Positions 17,315 through 25,716 of a stretch of DNA of 64,000 bases are shown one piece after another. A program made the position numbers and the translations under genes. The first letter of the stretch is position 1, and each line of letters begins with the position of its first letter. The stretch lies in assembly GCA_964429195.1 (NCBI GenBank), contig CAYSBC010000001.1, positions 1 to 64,000 on the forward strand, in the 5' to 3' direction. A model generated the notes under the pieces. The model made no database searches, was not told where the DNA came from, and saw only the letters and a program-made list of their open reading frames with translations. The stretch is from JBBAFM01 sp041655415 (GTDB taxonomy: Bacteria > Bacillota > Clostridia > Peptostreptococcales > JAAYPU01).

Positions 17315-18184
17315 TTATATTTTAATATTTAACATGTTATACAATGAATCCATCCATATGGTGATAATGATAAAATTCATCAATATAACGATAATGTTAG
17401 CTATAACAGGAATAAAAATAATGTTGCTGATAAGCTCTTGCTCTTTTAGTCTTTGTGTCATCCTTTCCTGCCTTATATAGGTTTGCATGCCTGTAAGTTG
17501 TTCTCTTAATTCCAATGGATTCAGATAATCCAGCTTGATAATCATATTGGCTAAGTCATTTACAGATTTGTTATCCACAGAATTTTTAAAGTACTCTGTC
17601 GCTCCCTCAGCGTTCCCTTCCTGCAAAAAACTTAATGTCTTTGCAAATATGTTTTTACTCTTATTGGCAAATTTAATAATCATTTCGAGTATGTAGATAG
17701 AGGACAAGGGCCTATCCTCTTGTGTGATGATGATATTTTTTAATTGGGATATGCTGTTATAGATTTCATGCTCAATGTCTTCTTTATACTTTTTCATCAG
17801 AAAGACTTTCAGCCTATAAAATGGCGTTTTGATATTTAAAATCTTGTCTTGGGGTGAAGTGAATAACAGGGCTGCTGCAAGGATGAAAAGAGTTTTCATA
17901 TCGGGCCATGCTAAGGATGCTCCACCCGAAATGCCTGCTGCTAGAATCGTTAAAATTAACAGAATTCTAAAAGCTGTATAAGTAAACAAATTGATTTTTA
18001 AATGTGTGTCTTGGAAAATGCTATCGGATGATTTCATTTCTGTTAGTATTGTTTTAGCCATCTTATTAAAACGATACTTTTTATATTTCATTTTGTTATT
18101 TTTGTAAAAAAACAGTGTGTTTTTGATAAGATACAATCCGCTAATTCCTAATAATCCTATAATACAACAATAAACATTTTTCAT
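17315..18184 (-). CDS. tadC: TadC-like pilus platform protein
   Basis: 289 aa, type II secretion F-like inner membrane platform component. Membrane helices near 5-22, 70-115 (two) and 250-280; the cytoplasmic segment between about 120 and 250 carries the F-domain helices. Divergent from proteobacterial TadC; assigned by topology and by its place after TadB in the operon. Ribosome site AGGAG, 8 bases after the TadB stop. Confidence 0.75.
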   Translation of the reverse strand: MKNVYCCIIGLLGISGLYLIKNTLFFYKNNKMKYKKYRFNKMAKTILTEMKSSDSIFQDTHLKINLFTYTAFRILLILTILAAGISGGASLAWPDMKTLFILAAALLFTSPQDKILNIKTPFYRLKVFLMKKYKEDIEHEIYNSISQLKNIIITQEDRPLSSIYILEMIIKFANKSKNIFAKTLSFLQEGNAEGATEYFKNSVDNKSVNDLANMIIKLDYLNPLELREQLTGMQTYIRQERMTQRLKEQELISNIIFIPVIANIIVILMNFIIITIWMDSLYNMLNIKI

Positions 18185-18192
18185 GGCTTCTC

Positions 18193-19113
18193 CTAAATAT
18201 CAAATTTTTTCTTTCCTACCAATAACATAATTCCCCTATTCAATAGGGTGAGAAGTAATATGAGTGTTAAAAACTTGATACCCATTGGCGTTTTAAGCTG
18301 ATATTCAAAAAATTTTCTTAATGAAAAATCAAAATATTTGATGGATATGAGAATACTGGCTGCATACATGACAGGGGATAACACGTTTAAAATAGAAAAA
18401 CTTTCTATATTCAATTGATTCTTTTTTTCTTCAATTTTCTTGCTTTCTTTCAACTCAAAGAGAATGTCTTCTAGACCACTGGTGATATTTGTTCCAAATT
18501 CTATGGCCATATAAATGTTGTTGGCTAGCATTTTCATCCATTGTGTATTGATGATAAAGGTCAAGGTTTCTAATTCATGGATAATTTCTTCTTTCGTTTT
18601 ACATTCTTTGATTTTTATAGATAGGAGATAAAAAGCCTTTTGGCTTACAGGAGCTGTCTTTATTTTTGCAACTCTCTCTATGGCCTCTATGATGTTATTA
18701 TAATTGATTCGATATTGATTCACTAATTCTCGGACTACAATACTTCCTTCATGACTGCCGGAGATCCTGATAGAATACAACTTTATACGCAAATACAGAT
18801 AGGGGGTGAATCCCATGAGGAGTGCTATGAGGATAGTATTTATAGGATTTGTGTAATGGCTAAGAACTATCAGCATACTTATAAAGAGAAGTAAGGAAAA
18901 AAGCACAAATACATGGACTTTTCGCTGGGGCTTATAGCTTGTCGTCATATTCATTAAACTGTTGATATGTCGGTTCAATATACTCTGGCTATGTTTTAAA
19001 CCTCTTTTCCCAAAGGGATAATTGTTTTTTATTTTAAAGGTTAGCAATATATCCTCACCCAATAAAAACACAATGCCTCCAATGAGATTGCAATAAATGA
19101 TGCTTTTCATCAT
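18193..19113 (-). CDS. tadB: TadB-like pilus platform protein
   Basis: 306 aa from the ATG at 19113. Helices near 3-20, 66-105 (two) and 240-300 (two or three) around a cytoplasmic T2SS-F domain (ELVNQYRINYNNIIEAIERVA ... EFGTNITSGLEDILFEL). The frame is open to a TTG at 19203, overlapping tadA by 41 bases, but neither that TTG nor the ATG at 19182 has a ribosome site; the ATG pair at 19113/19110 gives an N-terminus like TadC's, although its own site is weak. Works with TadC as membrane platform for the TadA ATPase. Confidence 0.78.
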   Translation of the reverse strand: MMKSIIYCNLIGGIVFLLGEDILLTFKIKNNYPFGKRGLKHSQSILNRHINSLMNMTTSYKPQRKVHVFVLFSLLLFISMLIVLSHYTNPINTILIALLMGFTPYLYLRIKLYSIRISGSHEGSIVVRELVNQYRINYNNIIEAIERVAKIKTAPVSQKAFYLLSIKIKECKTKEEIIHELETLTFIINTQWMKMLANNIYMAIEFGTNITSGLEDILFELKESKKIEEKKNQLNIESFSILNVLSPVMYAASILISIKYFDFSLRKFFEYQLKTPMGIKFLTLILLLTLLNRGIMLLVGKKKFDI

Positions 19114-19162
19114 AAAAGTAATCCATCTTTCTTCAAGAATAAAAATACCCCCTTTGTCCCTT

Positions 19163-20575
19163 CTATAGTTCCTTATAAGCATAGTGAATAGGGCCTGCTC
19201 CAACCATTGGAAATTGCTTGCTTAAAAGGTCAAGTTCTTTTTCAAACATTGCATACATACCTTCATCCTCTCGCAGACCCATTTCCTTCACTTTAACGCC
19301 TATTTCCCTCTTCCATGTCCATCTATCCCCAGCACTTTCATATTTGCATATGGGGCGAAAAACAATCTCATTATTTTCTAATTCTAGGGTATAAATGCCC
19401 TCCAGTCTTTTTTGAGACTTGTCTTTTAACTGAATAAAATTAAAAATAAATTGAAAACTCTTAGAAACCTTCATAATCGTTCCACGAAAGGATCCACCAT
19501 AGACTCTGACCACTTCGTCAGCCACGTCATAACAAAAGTCAAAGACATCCGTAGTATGAAAAGTAATTTTTACTCGTCTGGTCCCTTTGTTGGCAGCCCT
19601 TAGTGCAATATCCAGTGCAGCTCCGTCTCTTGCTTCTGCCATGATGACATAATCCCCATCGGATCGTAATATACTTCTGCTGACTTTTTCTAGCCTTTTG
19701 TCATCTGCTACCAATTGGATGATGGGTACTTGGGGCATTATTTTATGCAAGGGTATTTCCGGATCGGTTTCAACCATGACACCTTCTAAGCTTGGGCTTT
19801 CGTAGCTTTGCCATGTTGCTAAAAAAGTTGTTTTAGCTGTTCGGACAGCTCCTGTAAATGCAATATTAAATCCTAAAGGTATCATGCTCTTAAAAAGTCC
19901 AATGCCCTCCTTCGGAATCGTTCCCATGTCCGCTTGTTTCTCAAAGGTATATTCCTTTACAAAAAACTTCCTAAACACAATAACTTCCTGGTTTTCTTTA
20001 ATAAGGTTTCCTGTATAAATACTTATTCTTGTTCCATCCACCATGTACACCTCATGATAAGATTCGGATAGCCTTTTTTCAGGGGTTCTGAGTAGTAAAA
20101 ACTTGATAAGTTGTCTCCTTTTGTCATCTTTCATGGGCTGAGGCATTAAAACAGACTGACCATTAATTAAAAAATATATCCTGTTGCCTATAATCTTTGC
20201 GGAACCGCTGTCTTTGTATTTTGATGTGAACCATTCTGAGACACCACCCATGCCCCATATTTCATTATAAATAGCATCCGATAAACTTTCATACCAAGAG
20301 GGATATCCCTCATTCATTAAATTATTTTCTCTTAGGTAATCTTGTATTTTATCCTTAAAGTAGGCGACTTCTTTTTTATAGCCCATAATAGCCTTTTTAT
20401 GTTCTAAGAGTATCCTTTCATATTCCGTGCTCGACTCCTCCCATTCTTCTTGAAAAGATTCCTTAACTCTATTGCATATCCCATAAAACCTGCACTCTTT
20501 GTATTCATGGATGCGAGGATCATTCATAGTCCTATGACTCAGATATTCTTCAATCAAAAATTTTCTACTTTCCAC
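19163..20575 (-). CDS. tadA: TadA/CpaF-like secretion ATPase with altered Walker A
   Basis: 470 aa, hexameric VirB11/PulE-type ATPase that powers Tad pilus assembly. N-terminal helical region (about 1-130), then the ATPase core (about 180-430). P-loop reads GAVRTAKTT at 242-250: the final Gly of GxxxxGK[ST] is Ala247 while Lys248 and Thr249 are kept. The Walker B/Glu box is present in DYVIMAEARDGAAL, and the histidine box appears as TFHTTD. Start is GTG, directly abutting the stop codon of the upstream TadZ-like gene, with AAGGGATGG as ribosome site. Whether Ala247 lowers ATPase activity is unknown. Confidence 0.85.
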   Translation of the reverse strand: MESRKFLIEEYLSHRTMNDPRIHEYKECRFYGICNRVKESFQEEWEESSTEYERILLEHKKAIMGYKKEVAYFKDKIQDYLRENNLMNEGYPSWYESLSDAIYNEIWGMGGVSEWFTSKYKDSGSAKIIGNRIYFLINGQSVLMPQPMKDDKRRQLIKFLLLRTPEKRLSESYHEVYMVDGTRISIYTGNLIKENQEVIVFRKFFVKEYTFEKQADMGTIPKEGIGLFKSMIPLGFNIAFTGAVRTAKTTFLATWQSYESPSLEGVMVETDPEIPLHKIMPQVPIIQLVADDKRLEKVSRSILRSDGDYVIMAEARDGAALDIALRAANKGTRRVKITFHTTDVFDFCYDVADEVVRVYGGSFRGTIMKVSKSFQFIFNFIQLKDKSQKRLEGIYTLELENNEIVFRPICKYESAGDRWTWKREIGVKVKEMGLREDEGMYAMFEKELDLLSKQFPMVGAGPIHYAYKEL

Positions 20576-21415
20576 TTAAATCCATCCCTTTTTCAGAAAA
20601 TATTTTTTTATATTTATCTTTTTATTCGTTTTATCTGTCTGCCTCTCAATACCCAGATAATCCTCTATCTTTTTACGAATCCCTTCAATGCTTTCATTAA
20701 TCTGACTATCCTTAAAATTGAGAAGACTGCTTTTTTCCAGTTCTGCATACAATCCCTGTTCAGAATACTCAATTTGTCCCAATAAATCGCATTGGTAGTT
20801 TACGGCTAGTATTTCAGGGTCCTGAAACTCCCTGCTACGGAAGATTTTATTGACGATCATGTGATCTATAGGAATATTCAATTTGCAGAGAATTTCGTTT
20901 TTCATAGCACCATATCTTTTAAAACTCTTTTCTTTCTGATCTGTCACTAAAACCACCTTACCTCCAGCCTTGAGTCCTCCTATAGCCATACCTAATTCAA
21001 TACTCGAACCTACATCAACCAAGAGGATATCAAACAATGTAGAAAGTATATTTAAAAAGTTATATATATCATTCGGAAAATAATATTTGCTTTTTATCAT
21101 CGATTCGCAACCCTTCATAAAATACAAGGATTCGTCTTCTCTGCAAATATTCATAAAATCCTTACTGCTTAGAATATTGTTTGTCATCTTAGCTTTGTAG
21201 TCATCCATTCCTTTGATGGCACTGTTGGCACGGGTATAGTCCATACCAACAGTGCCATCAAAACACAGCATTAAAATTTTTGTATCTTTATTTTTAGAAA
21301 GCGATTCACCAATCATCCTGCAAATCATGCTTGTCCCAACTTTATGATCGGCGCCCAAGAAAACAATAACATTTTGAATCCTCTTATCATCGTAATTACC
21401 ACTTTCATCTTTCAT
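20576..21415 (-). CDS. TadZ/CpaE-like P-loop protein, second copy
   Basis: 279 aa, MinD/ParA-fold protein expected to position the Tad apparatus. The P-loop region is FLGADHKVGTSMICRMI: the deviant-Walker signature Lys is kept (HKVG) but the GK[ST] lysine is replaced by Thr. Switch strand FDILLVDVGSS and the GKVVLVTDQKE strand fit the MinD fold. The N-terminal receiver-like domain of CpaE is absent. Basic C-terminal tail (KTNKKINIKKYFLKK) could contact membrane or partner. Five bases after the SAF-domain gene; abuts tadA. Confidence 0.75.
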   Translation of the reverse strand: MKDESGNYDDKRIQNVIVFLGADHKVGTSMICRMIGESLSKNKDTKILMLCFDGTVGMDYTRANSAIKGMDDYKAKMTNNILSSKDFMNICREDESLYFMKGCESMIKSKYYFPNDIYNFLNILSTLFDILLVDVGSSIELGMAIGGLKAGGKVVLVTDQKEKSFKRYGAMKNEILCKLNIPIDHMIVNKIFRSREFQDPEILAVNYQCDLLGQIEYSEQGLYAELEKSSLLNFKDSQINESIEGIRKKIEDYLGIERQTDKTNKKINIKKYFLKKGWI

Positions 21416-21419
21416 GGCT

Positions 21420-22136
21420 CTAATTTACCTTTCTATTCCTATAGGCAATAATAAACCTATACTCTTGTTTCACTAATCCTTCCAATTCCTTTATCTCCTC
21501 TTGAGTTGCGAGAACTTCAATAGACTTAATGACAGCTGACCCATACAACCTGTCTACTCCTACCCTGTTTTCATCCTCTACTTCATAATTACTTCCATCC
21601 TTTACATAAGCTACAGCCATTATTTTTTCTTGCACCGCTTCATCGTCATCCTCATTTTCAAAACTCGCTTTTTCATATTCTGCAGTAGCTGAGTTCTTCG
21701 GGCCGTTACCCTCCTTTTTTATAGGAAAAAGAATAATTTCATCGCCTCTTCGCAATGTTTGGGGAGAATTATAAATCCATTCCTTGGGAATTTCGAAAAT
21801 AACCTGATTCTCCTTAGGAATGAGGTAGGAATAGCCTAAATAATTTCTATCCACTATCGTTCCCTGAGGTATAAATTGTTTGGCCTCCTGACCTATAATA
21901 GATTCAATTGTTCTGGCAGTTTGAGGATTAATTAAAAATTCCTCAATCTTAACAAGCTCCACATTCTGATCATTAATCATGTCATTTCGGTGAATATCTT
22001 CTTTTGAAATAACGACCTGCCGGTAGAGAATATCCTCCCTACCATAATTTTCCCAATAATAAATACCCCCTATGGCCATTATCATTAAAAACACACCTAG
22101 AATTCCCCTAAGCTTATTCTTCAATGAATTCTTCAA
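21420..22136 (-). CDS. CpaB/RcpC-like SAF-domain protein
   Basis: 238 aa, single N-terminal helix (about 9-28) followed by an SAF domain (about 40-105, QVVISKEDIHRNDMINDQNV; then GTIVDRNYLG) and an acidic linker (FENEDDDEAVQE). SAF proteins of Tad loci sit on the outer face of the membrane and are thought to bind peptidoglycan or modify the pilus path. TTG start at 22136 with GAGGGG 7 bases before it, overlapping the upstream stop as TTGA. Confidence 0.75.
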   Translation of the reverse strand: MKNSLKNKLRGILGVFLMIMAIGGIYYWENYGREDILYRQVVISKEDIHRNDMINDQNVELVKIEEFLINPQTARTIESIIGQEAKQFIPQGTIVDRNYLGYSYLIPKENQVIFEIPKEWIYNSPQTLRRGDEIILFPIKKEGNGPKNSATAEYEKASFENEDDDEAVQEKIMAVAYVKDGSNYEVEDENRVGVDRLYGSAVIKSIEVLATQEEIKELEGLVKQEYRFIIAYRNRKVN

Positions 22137-23338
22137 CTTCTCACCCCTCTTACTTTTTCTAACATGCGAGATCCTTTACTTTTTTTAACCAGAATATCCT
22201 TTGGTACTATCAGCTCTGTTATCTTTTTCATATCCTCCGATAATCCCTTAGAGCATTCTTTTATTTCAATGGGGACTTTCAAGTTATAAATGGCTTTATA
22301 GATGTAGCCTATATCGATATGAGAAACAGTAATAATCGGACTAAAATCCAGATATTCTCTTAATTCTTTCATATGGACTTCCTTATGAAACTTATTAACC
22401 AGCATAATCAGATGATTCCTCTTGTTCAACGTTTCCTTTAAGGCTTTCAACATAGCTTCATTCCGCGCTATTTCCCATGGTAACGGGTCGATAATTAGAA
22501 GAAGATGGTCCATTTTATACATCATCTTACTTAAGTCATTGATATCTTTCACCTTTCCCACATCCATAATATTCACGGAAGAAAAACGACATCGATGGAT
22601 GAGCTCACTTAAGCTTGTCTCCTCAGTTGACAATCGGCTAATGGATGGATGCATTGTCAGCCAAGTTATGTTCTGATCTTGCAGCAGACTTTTATTAAGG
22701 TTATTGAATGCATTTTCTTCTAGGAGATCTTCTATAAATAGTACCTCATCCACTTTTTTATCATATTCCTCCAGCTTATAAAATAACCCTAATTGTTCGA
22801 AAGCATGAGGCGCTTTGAAAGGCATTTCTATATAGGAAACTGTCATGTTGGATTGTGACAATTCCTTAACTAAATTCAAAGAGATAAATGTGCTCCCCGC
22901 TTTTTCCGACAAGCTCACCACGCCTATATTTTTTTGAGGAATATTCTTGTAAACAGTTTTGATGATTTCAATGTGCCCACTATTTTCTTCCTGGACCTTC
23001 ATCTCAACAGTATCCCTCCTTGAATTTTGACTATTTTCTTCAATAATTTCATCAAAATCAATAGGATAGCTCTGTCCCTCTTCATCAACATATTTGAAAA
23101 CCTTGATGCTCCTGTCTGCACAATATTTTTGTAAATCAAATACACTTTTCAGGTCCAAAGCATTGAGAACATAATCGTATACAATTAACTCCCGGTATGG
23201 AATCATTTCTGACTCTTTGAAATCATCGACAGTAGGGTAATAATGTACCTTTTCATTTTTTAAAAAGTTACTTTTTATATTTTGATACCTATGTTTTTTG
23301 TTGCAAATAATTGCTCTATCCAAATCCTGCCCCACCAT
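22133..23338 (-). CDS. CpaE/TadZ-like protein, first gene of the Tad operon
   Basis: 401 aa. N-terminal receiver-like region (about 1-85) without clear phospho-acceptor, linker, then a MinD/ParA fold (about 135-370) with P-loop NIGVVSLSEKAGSTFISLNL: KAGST in place of KGGxGKT, again without the second lysine. Switch-II strand SSVNIMDVGKV, later strand HLIMLVNKFHKE. Start at 23338 ATG lies only 18 bases past the -10 box and has no ribosome site; a TTG five codons in (23323) follows GGGGCAGG and may be the real start. Confidence 0.72.
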   Translation of the reverse strand: MVGQDLDRAIICNKKHRYQNIKSNFLKNEKVHYYPTVDDFKESEMIPYRELIVYDYVLNALDLKSVFDLQKYCADRSIKVFKYVDEEGQSYPIDFDEIIEENSQNSRRDTVEMKVQEENSGHIEIIKTVYKNIPQKNIGVVSLSEKAGSTFISLNLVKELSQSNMTVSYIEMPFKAPHAFEQLGLFYKLEEYDKKVDEVLFIEDLLEENAFNNLNKSLLQDQNITWLTMHPSISRLSTEETSLSELIHRCRFSSVNIMDVGKVKDINDLSKMMYKMDHLLLIIDPLPWEIARNEAMLKALKETLNKRNHLIMLVNKFHKEVHMKELREYLDFSPIITVSHIDIGYIYKAIYNLKVPIEIKECSKGLSEDMKKITELIVPKDILVKKSKGSRMLEKVRGVRS

Positions 23339-23356
23339 TCGATATTAATTACCATT

Positions 23357-23385
23357 ATTTTACATTATTTCTAAATATTATGCAA
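23357..23385 (-). promoter_or_regulatory. Candidate Tad operon promoter
   Basis: Minus-strand TTGCAT (23380-23385), 17-base spacer, TAAAAT (23357-23362). The same -35/-10 pair and spacing as the ilvE promoter. Predicted start of transcription is only about 11 bases before the annotated ATG of the first Tad gene. Confidence 0.5.
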
Positions 23386-23403
23386 CCCCCAATTATATTT
23401 TGC

Positions 23404-23448
23404 AACAAAAAATAAAAAAGAGCATTCTACTTTGACTTCAGAATGCTC
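23404..23448 (-). terminator. Intrinsic terminator of the PrcB-domain gene
   Basis: Minus-strand 9-bp stem GAGCATTCT / AGAATGCTC (23440-23448 with 23420-23428), 11-base loop, followed by TTTTTTATTTTTT. It insulates the gene at 23464 from the Tad promoter just below. Confidence 0.85.
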
Positions 23449-23463
23449 TCCCGGGCTAAATTT

Positions 23464-23958
23464 TCAATCGTCATATTGTACCTTTAATTCAATTTTATCC
23501 GGCAATCTTTCAAGGTTCGTTTTCGCTACTTCATAAGGGTATGTAATAACTTGTGTTACGATATCTCCCGGTTCAGGGTCTGTAAAACTCGTGTAGACAA
23601 CTAAAGTTTCTGTTTCGTCATCTTCTTTCACAAGCTTCATGTCTACGATATCAATATCATACCCCCCTGTTGGCTTTTCACCTCGGGTTACTATAACATA
23701 AACCTCGCTATTGTATGAACAAGCTAGTGCTCTTTCCAGCTGTTTATACTGTGGCAATATGTCTCCTGTTATCTCTTCAGGTATTTCATTATCCATCAAT
23801 ACTTGGTATTCCACCGATCCATCACCTTTTATGATAAAATTATAGAGCAACAATATAACTATTGCTGCAACCACTATGATGCCTATAATCTTCACTGTCC
23901 TTCTCTGTGGCTTCACTATTTTAAAATTAATACGAGGTATTTTCAATAATAAACTCAC
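23464..23958 (-). CDS. Membrane-anchored PrcB-like domain protein
   Basis: 164 aa. Basic N-terminus and one helix (about 23-41), then an extracytoplasmic domain with the PrcB C-terminal pattern (VYVIVTRGEKPTGGYDIDI ... ETLVVYTSFTDPEPG ... ITYPYEVAKT), which is named after an inhibitor of the treponemal PrtP protease complex. No protease gene is adjacent; the S41 peptidase at 9.5 kb is the nearest exported protease. GTG at 23958 overlaps its AAAGGAG site; a TTG at 23946 is the alternative start. Single-gene unit with its own terminator. Confidence 0.65.
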   Translation of the reverse strand: MSLLLKIPRINFKIVKPQRRTVKIIGIIVVAAIVILLLYNFIIKGDGSVEYQVLMDNEIPEEITGDILPQYKQLERALACSYNSEVYVIVTRGEKPTGGYDIDIVDMKLVKEDDETETLVVYTSFTDPEPGDIVTQVITYPYEVAKTNLERLPDKIELKVQYDD

Positions 23959-24059
23959 TCCTTTATAGGTTGTTCAACTAATACTATATTCATATTCAGG
24001 AGTAAGTTTAATTATTCTATAATTCCAAACTTTAAATTTTAGTCATTGAAAGGGGGCAT

Positions 24060-24920
24060 TTATTCATCAGTGAATCCTTCGCCCATGACCTCGTGGACAG
24101 TAGCCACTCTAACAAAAGCATCTCCATCGATTTGTTTTATAATGGCCTTCATTTTATGTATTTCATCCCGATTAACAATGCAAAGCAATACACTTTTATC
24201 TTCTTTTGTATAAAAACCTTGACCCTTTAGCACAGTAACTCCCCTACCCAAATTATTGAGCACAGCTTCACCAATCTCATTATATTTGTCAGAAAAAATA
24301 ATGAATTCTTTTGCATAGCTAAGGCCCTCCAACATTAAATCAGCAATCTTTGTAACGAGAAAAAGGGTAATGACTGAATAAAGGGCTGTTTCTAAACTCC
24401 GATTGACTACCCCAGAAATGACAACAATGATTAAGTCTATTACCATCATCATCTTGGGAGTGCTCAATCGAGGTATAAACTTATTGAGGATAGCACCTGC
24501 TAAATCAGTTCCGCCTGTAGAACCTCCAACTCTGAATACCAATCCAAGGCCTATTCCAACAAAAGCACCGCCGTATATGGCTGCAAGCAATACATCCTCC
24601 AATAATAAAACATCCATGGAAATAAATTGTGTAAATATACGAATAAAGACAGAAAGAGCCAAGGTTGCATACCCTGTCTTAATGCCAAATCTTTTTCCTA
24701 ACAATATAAGCCCAGCTATAAATAAAGGACCATTAATAACAATATTGGTAATATCCATGGGAAATCCAGTAGTCTTTTTTATTAAGATAGCAATACCGGT
24801 AACGCCTCCCGGGGCGATAGTATAGGGTTCTAAGAAAGCTACCAAGCCTATTGCAACAATAGCCGGACCTAAGGTTAACTGAAGATATTCCCATAGCACT
24901 ACTCTTAATTTTTTTTTCAT
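24060..24920 (-). CDS. YitT family membrane protein (DUF161 + DUF2179)
   Basis: 286 aa. Five to six membrane helices (about 15-190) with the family motifs FLEPYTIAPGGVTGIAI and FRVGGSTGGTDLAGAIL, then a cytoplasmic DUF2179 domain (about 215-280, NNLGRGVTVLKGQGFYT ... VRVATVHEVMGEGF). Function of the family is unknown; transport is often assumed. It follows tagA by 66 bases on the same strand and may be the last gene of the csaB-tagA unit. Confidence 0.9.
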   Translation of the reverse strand: MKKKLRVVLWEYLQLTLGPAIVAIGLVAFLEPYTIAPGGVTGIAILIKKTTGFPMDITNIVINGPLFIAGLILLGKRFGIKTGYATLALSVFIRIFTQFISMDVLLLEDVLLAAIYGGAFVGIGLGLVFRVGGSTGGTDLAGAILNKFIPRLSTPKMMMVIDLIIVVISGVVNRSLETALYSVITLFLVTKIADLMLEGLSYAKEFIIFSDKYNEIGEAVLNNLGRGVTVLKGQGFYTKEDKSVLLCIVNRDEIHKMKAIIKQIDGDAFVRVATVHEVMGEGFTDE

Positions 24921-24986
24921 TTCATCACCATGATTCTATTCTCTTAAATAGTATATCCATTGAGTTTAGAGATTATATCTCTTTTT

Positions 24987-25706
24987 CTATCTCTTAAAAA
25001 TAACATGCATCATAAACAAGGGGAGCTTCGCCATTCTTTTATACCTGCTAGGCTGCTGAACAAATCGATATAGCCACTCTAGTCCATGATTACAGAAAAA
25101 TTCAGGTGCTCGTTTAAGTTCTCCTGCCCAAATATCCAGGCTTCCTCCCACTCCTATACAAACCTTTGCCTTCAATACTTCTTTGTACTGGGACATCATT
25201 TTTTCTTGCTTGGGAGATCCTAATGCAAAGCAAACCAAATCCGCATTGGAATCATTGATGATATCAATGATTCCTTGCTCCTCATCCTCTTTAAAATACC
25301 CATGATGGACACCTGCAATGTGAAGTCCTGGATATTCTTCTTTCATCTTTTGAGATGCCTTTTCAGCGATACCGGGTTTACCCCCCAGCAAAAACAAAGA
25401 TTTTTCTTGACCATCCATGTATTGTAAAGCAGCTGATAAAAAATCAATACCTGTCACTCTCTCTATTAAAGGCGTTCCCATAATCTTTGAAGCATAGACC
25501 AAGCCTATTCCATCGGGAATAACAAGGTCAGCATCATTAATAATGGCCATAAGATCCTTATCCTTAACAGCATTCATTACAATCTCCGAATTCGGCGTAA
25601 TGATAATACTGCATTGATCACCATTCAACTTCTTCTCTAAAAAGTTAATGGCATCTTCCAGCGTTACCTTATGAATATTAGTTCCTAATATATTTAACTT
25701 CTCCAT
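24987..25706 (-). CDS. tagA: WecG/TagA/CpsF family glycosyltransferase
   Basis: 239 aa. Transfers a sugar such as N-acetylmannosamine to an undecaprenyl-linked primer in wall polymer synthesis. Family motifs: TPNSEIVMNA with the catalytic-region Asn/Asp, DADLVIPDGIGLVYAS, VTGIDFL, LGSPKQEKMM and GVGGSLDIWAGELKRAP. C-terminal arginine/lysine-rich segment (FVQQPSRYKRMAKLP) for membrane contact. Ten bases after csaB, so cotranscribed. Gene symbol follows family usage; the exact sugar is not known. Confidence 0.9.
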   Translation of the reverse strand: MEKLNILGTNIHKVTLEDAINFLEKKLNGDQCSIIITPNSEIVMNAVKDKDLMAIINDADLVIPDGIGLVYASKIMGTPLIERVTGIDFLSAALQYMDGQEKSLFLLGGKPGIAEKASQKMKEEYPGLHIAGVHHGYFKEDEEQGIIDIINDSNADLVCFALGSPKQEKMMSQYKEVLKAKVCIGVGGSLDIWAGELKRAPEFFCNHGLEWLYRFVQQPSRYKRMAKLPLFMMHVIFKR

Positions 25707-25716
25707 AAAATATTCC

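Noticed and set aside
24403..24825. 140-codon plus-strand frame opposite the YitT gene
   Set aside because: Antisense shadow within conserved coding sequence; no promoter or ribosome site.
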